A stretch of DNA of 64,000 nt from Lacicoccus qingdaonensis. GTDB lineage: Bacteria > Bacillota > Bacilli > Staphylococcales > Salinicoccaceae. Position 1 is the stretch's first letter. Each line of letters starts with the position of its first letter. The notes under the pieces are model-generated. The model saw only the letters and a program-made list of their open reading frames with translations, searched no databases and was not told the origin of the DNA. The stretch spans positions 1 to 64,000 of the forward strand of contig NZ_FNFY01000011.1 of the NCBI RefSeq assembly GCF_900101075.1, given 5' to 3'. Below, piece after piece: positions 51,687 through 59,974 of the stretch. A program made the position numbers and the translations under genes.

Positions 51687-53150
51687 TTATTCTTTTCCTG
51701 GTCTTTTTGTCAGGAAAAATAATATTATTCCAGATGAAATCAACATAAAACTGTAGAGTAAATTATATTGATTTGTTTCGCCAGTATCAGGTAAAGCATC
51801 TCTGTCTGAAGACACCACACCGGATTCATTCTTTATTTCTTCTTCCAGTTCCATGATTTGCTCTTCGGTCATATCATCTTCTTCAACTATTTTAGAAGTC
51901 ATGATGCGGTTGACTCTCTTATCCAGCGTCGAGTAATTTTCTTCTGACGTTCCAGGTTTCAGGTCAATACCATTTAAAATATCGCCATAGTCATATCTAT
52001 ACAGTTTCTTACCGGCCACACCGGACTTTTGTCTTTCTCCGGATTCTGATGATGCTTCTCTGGATTCAGAGTCTTCCTGTCCGCCCTCTATTACATTTTC
52101 CGTCTGATGTTCGTCCGCTGCTTCTGGAGTTTCATCAGAAATCTCTCCTGCCTCTGATTCTTCAGTACTTTCACTGCCATGAGGAAAGTCATAGTTTTGA
52201 CGTTCGTCTGAATAATCATTGTTTCCTGAAGTACCATCGCCTGTATTTGAGTCAGATTCACCATTATCCCTTTCATCGGTATCTGGTTCTTCTACATTAT
52301 AATCATCTTCATGATTTCCGCCTTCTGTATCTTCACCGGTTTCAGGTGTCGGCTCTTCGTCTTCTGAACCGTCCATCTCAGGCTCCTGATTTTCTGGGTC
52401 TGCAGTTTCCGGAGGAATATAATTGCCAACATTGTCTTCCTGATCTTCAGGCTCTATTTGTTCATTGCCATCATTATCATTTTCCGGTTGATCTCCGGCG
52501 TCCGGATTCACTTCTGAGTCTCCATTACCGCCAGTATCAGCATTACCATTCTGACCGGTACCTTCGGAACTGTTTCCGTCGTAGTATTCTTCAGGCACTA
52601 ACAGCTCTTCATCAGTACCGGATTCTGCATCTGTGTCATCTGACTGCTCCTGTTCGGCAGCCTCTTCTTCTTCGATGACTTCTTCTGTCTCATCTTCCTG
52701 ATTGCCTGTCTCGTGGGTTTCCTGTTCAGGCACTGATGAGTCTTCTTCATTTCCACTGTTCTGTTCAGTACCTTCTTCTTCTATGCCTTCTTCGGTCTCA
52801 TCTTCCTGATTACCGATCTGGTATGTTTCCTGCTCAGGCACTGACGAGTCCTCTTCATTTTCACTGCCCTGTTCGGTTTCTGACGCTTCTCCACCATCTT
52901 CTTCTATAGTTGCTCGCTCATTGTATGTCTCATATGTTTCTTCTGCGGATTCTGATTCATAAGTATCATTTTCGGATTCGTAAGTGCTCTCCTCAAACTC
53001 ATCTTCCTCAGATTGTTCTTCTATATATTCTTCGGAGTTGCTTTCTTCTATATCATCTTCTGTATTAGCAAGGGTATTGTTTGTCATATTAAAAAGAGTT
53101 GATGAAATGAGTATGGATATTAGTGTGATTTTCATTGATTTTCTATTCAT
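51687..53150 (-). CDS. Acidic LPXTG-anchored surface protein
   Basis: 487 residues. Signal peptide (KITLISILISSTLFNMTNNT, then LANTED), a ~330-residue low-complexity part made mostly of Glu, Asp, Ser, Gly and Asn, a short folded-looking segment (KKLYRYDYGDILNGIDLKPG), then the sorting signal LPDTGE, a hydrophobic span and RPGKE. A unit of about 37 residues with EEDSSVPEQET and GNQEDETEE occurs twice. Sortase A would link it to peptidoglycan. The strong negative charge fits a halophilic or halotolerant coccus surface. No known adhesin domain is recognised. RBS GGAGG before the ATG. Confidence 0.88.
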   Translation of the reverse strand: MNRKSMKITLISILISSTLFNMTNNTLANTEDDIEESNSEEYIEEQSEEDEFEESTYESENDTYESESAEETYETYNERATIEEDGGEASETEQGSENEEDSSVPEQETYQIGNQEDETEEGIEEEGTEQNSGNEEDSSVPEQETHETGNQEDETEEVIEEEEAAEQEQSDDTDAESGTDEELLVPEEYYDGNSSEGTGQNGNADTGGNGDSEVNPDAGDQPENDNDGNEQIEPEDQEDNVGNYIPPETADPENQEPEMDGSEDEEPTPETGEDTEGGNHEDDYNVEEPDTDERDNGESDSNTGDGTSGNNDYSDERQNYDFPHGSESTEESEAGEISDETPEAADEHQTENVIEGGQEDSESREASSESGERQKSGVAGKKLYRYDYGDILNGIDLKPGTSEENYSTLDKRVNRIMTSKIVEEDDMTEEQIMELEEEIKNESGVVSSDRDALPDTGETNQYNLLYSFMLISSGIILFFLTKRPGKE

Positions 53151-53322
53151 ATCTATTCCTCCATACTGAAATATCTAAACGACAATCTAAACTGATATGA
53201 TAAGTATATAAAAATTTCCAATCTGTATCTACAATTTTTGAAATATGTAACACAGCCTTAATACTAGTCATCAATTATTTCAATATTGTTTCAAGCAATA
53301 TGATTATGTAATATTCATACGT

Positions 53323-53349
53323 AAAAAAAACCTGTCTTTTTGACAGGTT
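53323..53349 (-). terminator. Terminator after the RpiR gene
   Basis: CCTGTC-TTTTT-GACAGG with an A8 run that becomes a T8 tail on the minus strand. Confidence 0.85.
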
Positions 53350-53370
53350 CTTCAGGTTATTGCTGGACAT

Positions 53371-54207
53371 TTAATGGGTGGCATCATATGTTTTTATAAT
53401 ATTATCGTAAGCCGAGGTTCCGAGTTCTCTGCATACATAGAAGAATAAAACATCGCATATCACCAGCTGGGCGATACGGCTGGTCATATTCATATACTGG
53501 ATGTTGGTCTCTTCCTCTGTAATTTCAATTGCAAGGTCGGAATGTCTTTTGGCAATTGAAGCATGGTTCTGTGTCAGAATGACGGTTTTGACGCCAAGCG
53601 CCTTCGCTTTCTTGACCACCTCTATCACTTCTGCGGTCTTGCCTGAAAGTGTAATGACGAATAAAACATCATTTTCTGCTGCATTGGACAATCTGGTCAG
53701 GCATAGGTATTTATCTGCAGTGAAAAATGCGTTCACATTTACACGATGCAGTTTCTGCTCCATATCCTGTCCTACATTCGCAGAATCGCCGACACCGTAG
53801 ATGAACGTGTTATTTGCCTCCAATATCAGATGGGCGGCCTCTTTCATCACGTCACGGCTGACAATTTTTTCAGTGTTATAAAGTGCCTGTATCGTATTTT
53901 TGAACACTTTATCAAAAATATCCTTATGATTATCCGTTTCCAGATCGATCACTCTTGATATGTTTTCCTTCTCAAGTGTGTGAAGTTCTTTTGCCAATTC
54001 CACTTTCAATTCTTTAATACCTGCGAGCCCGACTCTTTTTGCGAATCTGACGATGGCGGCATCGCTGGTGTTGCTGTTGATGGCAATGTCTTTGACAGGC
54101 ATATTGATGACTTTCCTAGGGTTTTCAAGAATGAATGTTGCTATACGTTGTTCAACTGGTGTCATGTATTCCTGCCTTTTACTTATCTGGCTCAGTACCG
54201 AGAACAT
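53371..54207 (-). CDS. RpiR/MurR-family transcriptional regulator
   Basis: 278 residues from ATG 54207, preceded by GGGGGAAATT; the frame opens at 54240. N-terminal HTH_6 (TPVEQRIATFILENP, TSDAAIVRFAKRVGLAGIKE). The C-terminal SIS domain (NTFIYGVGDSANVGQDMEQK, FVITLSGKTAEVIEVVKKAK) binds a phosphosugar. It follows a GH32-family gene by 124 nt, so a sugar-phosphate regulon such as sucrose or fructan use is plausible, although no PTS gene is nearby. Confidence 0.88.
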   Translation of the reverse strand: MFSVLSQISKRQEYMTPVEQRIATFILENPRKVINMPVKDIAINSNTSDAAIVRFAKRVGLAGIKELKVELAKELHTLEKENISRVIDLETDNHKDIFDKVFKNTIQALYNTEKIVSRDVMKEAAHLILEANNTFIYGVGDSANVGQDMEQKLHRVNVNAFFTADKYLCLTRLSNAAENDVLFVITLSGKTAEVIEVVKKAKALGVKTVILTQNHASIAKRHSDLAIEITEEETNIQYMNMTSRIAQLVICDVLFFYVCRELGTSAYDNIIKTYDATH

Positions 54208-54331
54208 ATAATTTCCCCCAAACTTATTGATTCCGCTCAAATACTAGAAATATTTAGTCAATTATAACATGGTTTCATGATTTTGAAGATAAATTCAGCA
54301 AAAAATTACTAAAATTTACAAATTTATCATA

Positions 54332-55831
54332 TTAGTTCTGATATATAATTTCTTCATTTTCAAAAGGTTTCAAGTCATAGCGAACAAGGTTTACATAACA
54401 CTGCCCGGTCTCGGTTGACAATTCGACTCCCCTGGCATCCTGTTCTGGAAAAATCCTTGCAGACATGACTGCCTCACCGTCGTTAATAAAGATCTCCAGG
54501 CTTGAAACGTCCATGAATATTTGAAGTTTATACAGCGGCGTATCAAGGTAAACGTGCCGTTCGCATTCCTCTGCACCTTCAGGGTGCTCACCGCTGAAAG
54601 AAGTATCAAGTTTGAACATGCGCTCTTCGGCATTATAGATCAGCCGTGTTTCATTTCTTTTGCCCACGCGCAGATTCAAATAGATTTCGCTCGCATCGTA
54701 ATCATTGAATTCCACAATGAGCTCATACGCGTCGCCATAAAAATCTCTCATGCGTTTATTGTACTGTTTAAAATAACCGAGGGCGGTCACTTCATTCTCC
54801 CTTAAATTGACCAGATTTGGATGGGGTGTCTGTATAAGCTTTTGTCCTTCGGCATTTAAAACTCTCGGGATGCTCAGACAGTTGTCATAATGAAATTTTT
54901 CTGTCGGATATGTTGTCGTCGGCATGCTCAGATTTCCGATGACGACCTGCCTGTCATGCTGATCTGTAAACACTTTCGGTGCATAAAAATCAAAACCCGC
55001 ATCAAATTCTTTGAATTCACCATGCTTCATGGAATAATCATCGAAGTCGATGTCCCCGACGAGGTAGCCTGCCTGGAAGTTATTTCTGAAATAATTGCCG
55101 TATCTGTCGACGCCCTGAGGACAGAACACCAGAATGTCCCTTCCGTCCACAGAAAAGTAGTCGGGATACTCCCACAGCCAGCCGAATTCTTCCAGACCGG
55201 TTTCCATAATACCCTTATATTCAAAATCGGACTCATTATCCGCTTCAAACACTGCAAGGCATCCGTTTTCACTGCGGGACTCTGCACCGATCAATATAAT
55301 ATATCTGCCGTTTTTAAATATTACTTCAGAATCTTTGAACTGTCTGAACCGGTCTTCATAACCTTCAATCAGAGGCACAGTATGCTTGATCAATTTAAAC
55401 CGTTCATCCATATGTGCAATCAGTTGTTTATATTTAAATGACTGCTGTGATAAAGAACGGCCGATATAAAAAATGTGTTCCCGGCCATCGATGCTTACTG
55501 ATGAACCTGCAGAAAGACCTTTGTCATCAAACAGGGTGTCGGGTTTTAATTTCACGCCTTCATTGGTAAATGTCGCCAGATCTTTTGATGTTACATGGTA
55601 CCAGTGCTGTTCTTCCTCACCCAGTACCGGCAGCCAGGTATAAAACAGGTGATATTTTTCATTGATGCCGTCATAAAACACCGCGGCCGGCGCATTGATT
55701 GAGCCAATGACACTCTGTACATGATATTTCTGACGCCACGGGCAGCTGTTAACATGCTCAATATACGAAATTAAATCGTTATGACTCATCGTTTCTAACG
55801 CCTTTAATTGGATATTTTCATGTCTCTCCAA
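54332..55831 (-). CDS. GH32-family (sucrose-6-phosphate hydrolase-like) protein lacking the usual nucleophile
   Basis: 499 residues; five-bladed GH32 N-terminal part and a C-terminal beta-sandwich (LQIFMDVSSLEIFINDGEAV). The start RQKYHVQSVIG is followed by SINAPAAVFYDG, where active enzymes have LNDPNG: the Asp nucleophile is Ala. The RDP motif is also changed (FRQFKDSEVIF for FRDPKV), while the acid/base Glu is kept in LWEYPDYF. Hydrolysis of sucrose-6-phosphate is therefore doubtful; a binding or regulatory role, or altered chemistry, is possible. GTG 55834 or TTG 55831 starts, with GGGGG upstream. Eleven nt after tatC, upstream of rpiR. Confidence 0.78.
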   Translation of the reverse strand: MERHENIQLKALETMSHNDLISYIEHVNSCPWRQKYHVQSVIGSINAPAAVFYDGINEKYHLFYTWLPVLGEEEQHWYHVTSKDLATFTNEGVKLKPDTLFDDKGLSAGSSVSIDGREHIFYIGRSLSQQSFKYKQLIAHMDERFKLIKHTVPLIEGYEDRFRQFKDSEVIFKNGRYIILIGAESRSENGCLAVFEADNESDFEYKGIMETGLEEFGWLWEYPDYFSVDGRDILVFCPQGVDRYGNYFRNNFQAGYLVGDIDFDDYSMKHGEFKEFDAGFDFYAPKVFTDQHDRQVVIGNLSMPTTTYPTEKFHYDNCLSIPRVLNAEGQKLIQTPHPNLVNLRENEVTALGYFKQYNKRMRDFYGDAYELIVEFNDYDASEIYLNLRVGKRNETRLIYNAEERMFKLDTSFSGEHPEGAEECERHVYLDTPLYKLQIFMDVSSLEIFINDGEAVMSARIFPEQDARGVELSTETGQCYVNLVRYDLKPFENEEIIYQN

Positions 55832-55842
55832 CACTTTACCCC

Positions 55843-56604
55843 CTAGTCTTCATCCAAAGATTCTTCAAGTGCTTTCTGTTCCGCTTTCAAATATCTCTTA
55901 TAACCGTATTTAGAAATGACGATGCTGACTTCATACAGCAATATCATCGGAATCGTTAGCAGTATGTGTGTCATGAAGTCCGGCGGCGCAATGACCGCCG
56001 CTATGATGAATAATATAAAATAGGCATATTTCCGGTTCTTCTTAAGAAACATGGGTGTAATCATACCCAGCTGAGTCAAAAAGAGGACCATTATCGGCAT
56101 TTGGAATATGGCACCGAATGGCAGCACCGTACGGAACAGAAAACCGAAATACTGATTGATGCCGATCGTCGTTTCGATTCCCATTTCTGCTGACAGGTCA
56201 AATGTAAACTGCACGATGTATGGCACAACGATGAAGTAGCTGAATGCCATTCCGATCAGCATCAGAATCATCACTATCGGAATATAGCTCAAAGTCAGTT
56301 TCTGCTCATTACTGTAAAGTCCCGGGGAAATAAAAGCCCATAACTGATACAGGATTACCGGCAAAATAATGACAAATGCGATGATTATGATCACCATTAT
56401 GTATATTTTAATCGGATCTGCCACCTGAAACGCATGCATCTGAATGTTTGCTGTCCAAGGTGCATTCTGCATCTGATAGATTAAAGGTTGGGATAAAAAA
56501 AAGCCCACAATTAATGCAGCAAGAAAAAAGTACATTGTGGTGAGCAGCCGTTTTCTCAGCTCATCCAAATGCTCCATTATATCCTTTTTTTCTTCATCTT
56601 GCAT
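55843..56604 (-). CDS. tatC: Twin-arginine translocase subunit TatC
   Basis: 253 residues, six membrane spans. N-terminal MEHLDELRKRLLTTMYFF is the conserved signal-recognition region; AFQVADPIKIYIMV and TQLGMITPMFLKKNRKYAYF with AVIAPPDF are typical. It binds Tat signal peptides of folded proteins. tatA is encoded upstream, with a terminator-like hairpin between the two. RBS AGGTG. Confidence 0.96.
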   Translation of the reverse strand: MQDEEKKDIMEHLDELRKRLLTTMYFFLAALIVGFFLSQPLIYQMQNAPWTANIQMHAFQVADPIKIYIMVIIIIAFVIILPVILYQLWAFISPGLYSNEQKLTLSYIPIVMILMLIGMAFSYFIVVPYIVQFTFDLSAEMGIETTIGINQYFGFLFRTVLPFGAIFQMPIMVLFLTQLGMITPMFLKKNRKYAYFILFIIAAVIAPPDFMTHILLTIPMILLYEVSIVISKYGYKRYLKAEQKALEESLDED

Positions 56605-56613
56605 AAGTTATTC

Positions 56614-56645
56614 ACCTCTTAAAAAAAGGTGGCTTTCGCCACCAC
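56614..56645 (-). terminator. Hairpin with T tract between tatA and tatC
   Basis: On the minus strand GGTGGC-GAAA-GCCACC is followed by seven T's, ending 17 nt before the tatC start. It looks like an intrinsic terminator and could set the TatA:TatC ratio by partial read-through. Confidence 0.75.
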
Positions 56646-56650
56646 TATTA

Positions 56651-56887
56651 TTATGACTCTGATTCAATTTTCTTAGTTTCTTTCTTTTTCTCTTCTTCTT
56701 CGTCATCATCGTCATCTGCCAAACCTTTAGTTGCATCTTTAAATTCCTTCAACGTTGAACCGACAGCTCTCCCGAACTGAGGCAATTTCTTAGGTCCGAA
56801 AATGATCAGTGCGACTACAGCGATTACAATCAGGCTGACAGGACCGACAGCCATCATCAAAGTTGATGGTAATAAGAATGTAAACAT
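56651..56887 (-). CDS. tatA: Twin-arginine translocase subunit TatA
   Basis: 78 residues. Membrane helix [20 protein letters not shown] with the FGPKKLP hinge, then amphipathic helix ([17 protein letters not shown]) and an acidic DDDDDEEEE then basic tail. It oligomerises to form the transport path. The first Met at 56887 has GGGGAAATAACC; the protein has about ten residues before the usual start. Fifteen nt after rex. Confidence 0.93.
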   Translation of the reverse strand: MFTFLLPSTLMMAVGPVSLIVIAVVALIIFGPKKLPQFGRAVGSTLKEFKDATKGLADDDDDEEEEKKKETKKIESES

Positions 56888-56902
56888 GGTTATTTCCCCT
56901 TT

Positions 56903-57541
56903 CTATAAGTTCTTCATATAAAAGAATAATGCTTGTAATTCAACACCTAAATCAATGTTATGTACGTAGATCTTTTTATCCAGATCCAATCTTGTCGGCG
57001 TGAAATTCAAAATGCCCTTTATGCCTGCATCAACAAGTCTTTCAGCCATTTCCTGACTCGCAGAAACCGGCAGAGTTAAGATGGCAACTTCAACGTTCCC
57101 GTTTTCAATGATGGATTCAAGATCATCTGAATGATGGATTGTTACATCATTGATCTTTGTGCCGACCAGATCATCATTGTTGTCCAGACCTGCGACTACA
57201 TTCATTTTATCACTTAAATTATTAAATTTATAGTTCAGTAACGCACTGCCTAAATTCCCTACTCCCACCAGCACAATGTTTTTCTTGTCATTACCCTGGA
57301 TATGCTCCATAAAGAAATTCAATAGACTTTTTACGTTATAGCCATACCCCTTGCGGCCAAGTTCTCCAAAATAAGAAAAATCTCTTCGGATAGTGGCTGA
57401 ATCAATATCCAGAGCTTCACTTATCTCTTTTGATGATACTCTGTCAGTAGCTGCTTCTTCTGCTTGTTTAAAATATCTGTAATAAAGAGGTAGCCGCTTC
57501 ATTGTTGCGTTTGGAATTTTCTTTTTTATATTCACAATCAT
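56903..57541 (-). CDS. rex: Redox-sensing transcriptional repressor Rex
   Basis: 212 residues. N-terminal winged helix (LPLYYRYFKQAEEAATDRVS, DSATIRRDFSYFGELGRKGY) and Rossmann NAD(H)-binding part (NIVLVGVGNLGSALLNY). It senses the NADH/NAD+ ratio and represses fermentative and respiratory genes. First gene of rex-tatA-tatC, as in Bacillus. GTG 57535 has a better-spaced ribosome site than ATG 57541. No clear TTGTGA-N6-TCACAA box was seen in the window. Confidence 0.95.
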   Translation of the reverse strand: MIVNIKKKIPNATMKRLPLYYRYFKQAEEAATDRVSSKEISEALDIDSATIRRDFSYFGELGRKGYGYNVKSLLNFFMEHIQGNDKKNIVLVGVGNLGSALLNYKFNNLSDKMNVVAGLDNNDDLVGTKINDVTIHHSDDLESIIENGNVEVAILTLPVSASQEMAERLVDAGIKGILNFTPTRLDLDKKIYVHNIDLGVELQALFFYMKNL

Positions 57542-57670
57542 TTACACCTACCCATTGACTAATGACATTATTATAGCATAAATAGTGCATTCCTTCCTAC
57601 TATTGCAAATGAATTACCATCGTTTTTTTGTGTATTCTCATGTAAACTATAAGGAAAGTGAGGGAAATTT

Positions 57671-59587
57671 ATGATCGTAATGCAATTATCCAATTTAAAA
57701 AAATCTTTTGTCACTGATCTGGTTTTTGAAAAAGTCACTTTGGAAATCAAATCAGGAGAAAATATAGGCATAGTCGGCAAGAATGGCGCAGGCAAGACGA
57801 CTCTGATGAAAATTATGGCCGGTGAAATGAGTTATGACAGCGGGAATCTCACGATGCCGAAAGGGACGTCCGTCGGATACCTGACCCAGCAGATGACTTT
57901 GGAATCCAGTCTGACCGTTTTGGAAGAGATGAGACGGCCATTCGCAAAGTTGCTGGCACTGAAAGATGAAATGGACGAAGTCATCCAATGGCTTGAAAAT
58001 AATGAATATACCCATGAGAACTACCAGGACTATGTGAATAAGCTCGAGAGACTGCAGAACTTATTTGAAAATCAGGACGGCTACCACATCGATTCCAATA
58101 TCAAAATGGTGCTGACCGGACTCAATTTCGATGTGAAAGACCTGGACCGCCCTGTTGATAAATTCTCAGGCGGCCAGAAGACACGTCTGTCACTCGCCCA
58201 GATGCTCCTTTCAAAGCCCGACCTGCTGCTTCTTGATGAACCGACGAACCACCTGGACATGGACACTGTCGAATGGCTGGAACAGTATTTAAACGGTTTC
58301 CAGGGGGCCGTCGTCATCATCAGTCACGACAGATACTTCCTCGATAAAACCGTCGATAAAATATATGAGGTTGAACTTGGGACCGGTACACTCTATCACA
58401 CCAACTACTCCAAATATGTTGTTGAAAAAGAGAAACGTTACCAGTTGACCATGAAGCAGTATGAACGCCAGCAAAAGGAAATATCCCGTCTCGAAACATT
58501 TGTCGAAAAAAACATTGCACGTGCTTCCACCAGCGGCATGGCAAAAGACAGGCGTAAAAAACTCGAAATGATGGAACGCATCAACGCACCGAGGCAGGAT
58601 CATAAGAATGCCGATTTCAGCTTCAGCATCAAACGCGAAAGCGGCAATGATGTTTTCAGGATCAATGACCTGTCCATCGGCTACGATGAAGTGCTGAACA
58701 GCAATATCAACTTCAGCGTGGAAAAAGGCGACAGACTCGCGATACTCGGTCCCAACGGCATCGGCAAATCCACTCTCGTCAAAACCATCGCAAAGAAAAT
58801 ACAGGAAAAAGCCGGTGACATCGTTTACGGCACCAATGTTTCAATCGGATATTACGATCAGAAACAGGCCGAATTCACTTCCAGCAAAAATGTCCTTGAG
58901 GAGTTGTGGTCCGAGTACCCTGAGATGAAGGAAAGCGATGTCCGAAAAATATTAGGCCGGTTTTTATTTACACAGGATGAAGTGCTGAAAAGCGTCAATG
59001 ATTTGAGCGGCGGTGAAAAAGCAAGAATTCAGCTGGCAAAGCTGATGCTTGAAAAAAATAATGTCCTTATACTCGATGAACCGACGAACCATCTGGACAT
59101 CGACAGTAAGGAAGTCCTTGAAAATGCACTCGATGATTTTGAAGGCACCATCATATTCGTCTCTCATGACAGATATTTCGTCAACAGAATAGCAAACCGC
59201 ATTTTGGAAATGGAAAAAGAGAACTTGTTTTTAGTTAATGGAGATTATGACTACTTCCTTCATAAAAAAGAGGAATTGAAATTAATACGGGAAACTGAAG
59301 TAAAAGAAACAGAATCTGAAAATAAAGGCAATCTCAGCTACGAAGAACAGAAACGACAGCGTAATGAAATAGGCAAATTGAAAAAACAAGTTAAAACTCT
59401 TGAGCAGGAAATAACCGTTCTTGAACAAGATATAGAGAGTATAGAAAATCAGCTGCTGGAGCCGGAAGTTTACAATGACTATACAAAATCCGCAGAACTC
59501 AATGACCAGCTCACAGCCAGAAATGACAGATTGGAAACTGTTATGGAACAATGGGCAGACAGCGAAGAACAATTATCGGAAACATAG
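57671..59587 (+). CDS. ABC-F family ATPase (YdiF-like)
   Basis: 638 residues, two ABC domains with no membrane part: GKNGAGKTTLM / FSGGQKTRLSLAQ and GPNGIGKSTLV / LSGGEKARIQLAK, joined by a basic linker, and a C-terminal coiled coil (from about 560). Such ABC-F proteins act on ribosomes. The position opposite rex matches Bacillus ydiF, which points to a housekeeping translation factor rather than a drug-resistance copy. GAGGG before the ATG. Confidence 0.92.
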   Translation: MIVMQLSNLKKSFVTDLVFEKVTLEIKSGENIGIVGKNGAGKTTLMKIMAGEMSYDSGNLTMPKGTSVGYLTQQMTLESSLTVLEEMRRPFAKLLALKDEMDEVIQWLENNEYTHENYQDYVNKLERLQNLFENQDGYHIDSNIKMVLTGLNFDVKDLDRPVDKFSGGQKTRLSLAQMLLSKPDLLLLDEPTNHLDMDTVEWLEQYLNGFQGAVVIISHDRYFLDKTVDKIYEVELGTGTLYHTNYSKYVVEKEKRYQLTMKQYERQQKEISRLETFVEKNIARASTSGMAKDRRKKLEMMERINAPRQDHKNADFSFSIKRESGNDVFRINDLSIGYDEVLNSNINFSVEKGDRLAILGPNGIGKSTLVKTIAKKIQEKAGDIVYGTNVSIGYYDQKQAEFTSSKNVLEELWSEYPEMKESDVRKILGRFLFTQDEVLKSVNDLSGGEKARIQLAKLMLEKNNVLILDEPTNHLDIDSKEVLENALDDFEGTIIFVSHDRYFVNRIANRILEMEKENLFLVNGDYDYFLHKKEELKLIRETEVKETESENKGNLSYEEQKRQRNEIGKLKKQVKTLEQEITVLEQDIESIENQLLEPEVYNDYTKSAELNDQLTARNDRLETVMEQWADSEEQLSET

Positions 59588-59621
59588 AAGCGTTCGGTCA
59601 ATGTACTGGACGTTTCTTTTT
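59586..59621 (+). terminator. ABC-F gene terminator
   Basis: GAAGCGTTCGGT and ACTGGACGTTTC form a 12-bp stem (with wobble pairs) around CAATGT, followed by TTTTTT; the stem starts inside the stop codon. Confidence 0.85.
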
Positions 59622-59718
59622 TAGCCATATGTTCGGTGTATAACGTAATTTGTCAGAATTATACTTCATCACAAAGTTACGCACAGCCATGGTGTGATTA
59701 AATCAGTATTTCAACAAC

Positions 59719-59836
59719 TTATCCACATTATCCACAAAGTTTTGCACAGTTATACACATTTAAGTCCACAGCTGTTAATGAGTTATCCAAAATGAAACAC
59801 AGTTTAATCCACAGGTTATCCACAGTCTGTGGATAA
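59719..59836. other. DnaA-box cluster
   Basis: TTATCCACA occurs at 59719-59727 and 59728-59736 (abutting), 59816-59824, and inverted at 59828-59836. One-mismatch boxes are at 59750 (TTATACACA), 59783 (TTATCCAAA) and 59805 (TAATCCACA). Seven boxes lie in 118 bp of a 387-nt gene-free gap. dnaA and dnaN are not nearby, so this is not the main origin. Bacillus subtilis has DnaA-binding clusters away from oriC, one near gcp/ydiF; the same neighbourhood here suggests a conserved control cluster. Confidence 0.85.
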
Positions 59837-59923
59837 AACAAATGTTCCCTGTTGACAACGTTGAGTGTATGTTTCGTTCGATAGAGTTGAATGTATGTTC
59901 GCTTTATCAATTTACACATAATA

Positions 59924-59956
59924 AAAACGAAGATCAGAAATGATCTTCGTTTTCTT
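59924..59956. terminator. Terminator of the ABC-2 operon
   Basis: AAAACGAAGATCA-GAAA-TGATCTTCGTTTT, perfect stem with A/T tails, just after the permease stop on the minus strand. Confidence 0.9.
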
Positions 59957-59974
59957 ATAGTTGATTCAATTTTA

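Noticed and set aside
52049-52678. 209-codon plus-strand ORF antisense to the LPXTG gene
   Set aside because: It is a by-product of the repetitive acidic codons on the other strand (Leu/His-rich reading) without a start signal.
59719-59836. Main chromosomal origin
   Set aside because: dnaA, dnaN, rpmH and an AT-rich unwinding region are not present; the neighbours are those of ydiF/rex, so an accessory DnaA-box cluster is more likely.
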